The notes under the pieces were generated by a model, which had not been told where the DNA came from, made no database searches, and worked only from the letters and a program-made list of their open reading frames with translations. From Bedellia somnulentella (taxonomy: Eukaryota > Arthropoda > Insecta > Lepidoptera > Bedelliidae), in the NCBI GenBank assembly GCA_963576735.1, contig OY755171.1:20372182-20436181 (forward strand): 64,000 nt of DNA, in the 5' to 3' direction. Shown here in pieces: positions 62,951-64,000 of the stretch (positions within the stretch are counted from its first letter, which is position 1; every line of letters begins with the position of its first letter). Made by a program: the position numbers and the translations under genes.

Positions 62951-64000
62951 ATAAATCGATGATAAATAAAATCAGTCTAGAATATTGTTTCTGACGTTCT
63001 TTTCAATTTCTTCCATAATAATAATGATGCCCCCATCGCCCCAGGAGCTGAATCAAGACTGACATCTGCGAACAAGCATGACTCTGCTTAAAATTTTGAA
63101 ATGATATGTTTTTATTAAAGGATTAAAGCATTCCTAAAAAAAAGTAACAGAGAAAGTAGTCCAAATAACAGTGAGAGTTAAGAATATATAATTGAAAATA
63201 AATTCGGAAAGACAATAAATTAGGATTCATTATCAACCCACTTACAATATTAAACAATACATCTTTATTGTTATTTAATGGAAATCTTAAATATTACGAT
63301 ATATCGAATATTACGACTACGACCTAACACCAGCAACCTTCTTGCAGAAAACTAATGGCTGTGATTAACAAAAAATAAATAATTATCTGACAATAAACAA
63401 GATTGTCAAAATGGTTATTTTCGAGAAAAATCTTAAACTTTTATGTCTTTGATATGCCATTTACCTCTAGAACTATTTGGGTCTTCTAAGAGGTATACCA
63501 AAGGGAAAAACTTCTTACATACACAACACAAAATACACATTATAATATATAATAACTTCATAGATAGATAGATTATACAAACGTGCTTAGCTCTTATTTT
63601 ATCCGATGTCAGTTTAAGATAAAGTTAAGTCCAAGCTAAACTTAAAAAAATATGAGTAATTTTAAAGCAAATCTCAATATAGTTGTTTATGTGTGTTGAA
63701 AAACTATGTTTCTTGTCTTAATAGCACAACAAACTTTAGTATTAGTTAGAAAGTTCTAAATAGTGACCTCTTTTAAACATGAGGCTGAGGAGTTACTAAT
63801 CCTGAAGATTTAACTACCTATGTATGTATTAGTTTATTTATATGAATAAATTGAGTTGAAGAAGTTTTGAACAAAAGTATTTACAATAACAGTAAGGTCT
63901 TCGTAGTTGTATAGATATCTCACTAAATGTAAACCCTAAGTGTAAACTTTAAATTTCCAAAGCCTATAAGTTAGTAAGTTACAGGACACAAGGACAAAGA
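62951..64000. other. Unassigned AT-rich end of window
   Basis: No gene, SINE or palindrome recognised. Confidence 0.45.

Overview
The window looks like a piece of a nuclear insect genome, most likely a moth or butterfly. It is AT-rich, has spliced genes with GT-AG introns, and is packed with transposon families of the kinds typical of Lepidoptera: RTE, CR1-like and Jockey LINEs, a BEL/Pao element, a Penelope-like element, Harbinger, mariner and Helitron remnants, short inverted-repeat elements and SINEs. The species assignment is inference; no single-copy marker was compared.

Host genes are few. At the left edge (1-699, minus strand) lies the N-terminal part of a PYROXD1-type flavoprotein. 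Between 20784 and 31704 (plus strand) six small exons with consensus splice sites join in frame into a 175-residue multi-pass membrane protein; its introns hold most of the LINE sequence of that region. I recognised no other host gene.

Layout. 1-12 kb: PYROXD1 end, a decayed RTE LINE with a candidate 9-bp target-site duplication (TSD), two long fold-back elements, a Helitron helicase scrap, an exact 297-bp tandem duplication, two inverted-repeat elements, and a Harbinger element split by a SINE with a 10-bp TSD. 12-20 kb: mariner scrap, two tRNA-derived SINEs, short palindromic elements and long unrecognised AT-rich DNA. 20-32 kb: the six-exon gene with intronic LINEs, including a Jockey-like insertion (11-bp TSD) inside a CR1-like LINE. 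32-38 kb: SINE copies, one split by a 1256-bp element whose 122-bp terminal repeats each fold into two hairpins, then a 1.3-kb element with very long inverted repeats enclosing a cysteine-rich CXC-type reading frame. 40.3-51.2 kb: a BEL/Pao element with matching 454-bp LTRs and a 5-bp TSD, whose gag is interrupted by a LINE with intact ORF2. 51-54 kb: another LINE. 54-55.7 kb: an inverted-repeat element with an internally duplicated ~720-bp core. 57.8-60.2 kb: a Penelope-like element with 650-bp inverted terminal copies and a 35-bp extension, inserted in a SINE. 60-64 kb: repeats, including a 50-bp minisatellite.

A ~250-bp SINE-like family, called SINE-A here, has at least a dozen copies. Its 3' end resembles those of the RTE LINE and the tRNA-derived SINE, which suggests shared retrotransposition machinery. 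The window reads as a time-ordered stack of nested insertions. The least familiar pieces are the hairpin-in-TIR element (33258-34513) and the CXC-domain element (36410-37725). All coordinates were read by eye; boundaries of decayed repeats may be off by several bases.
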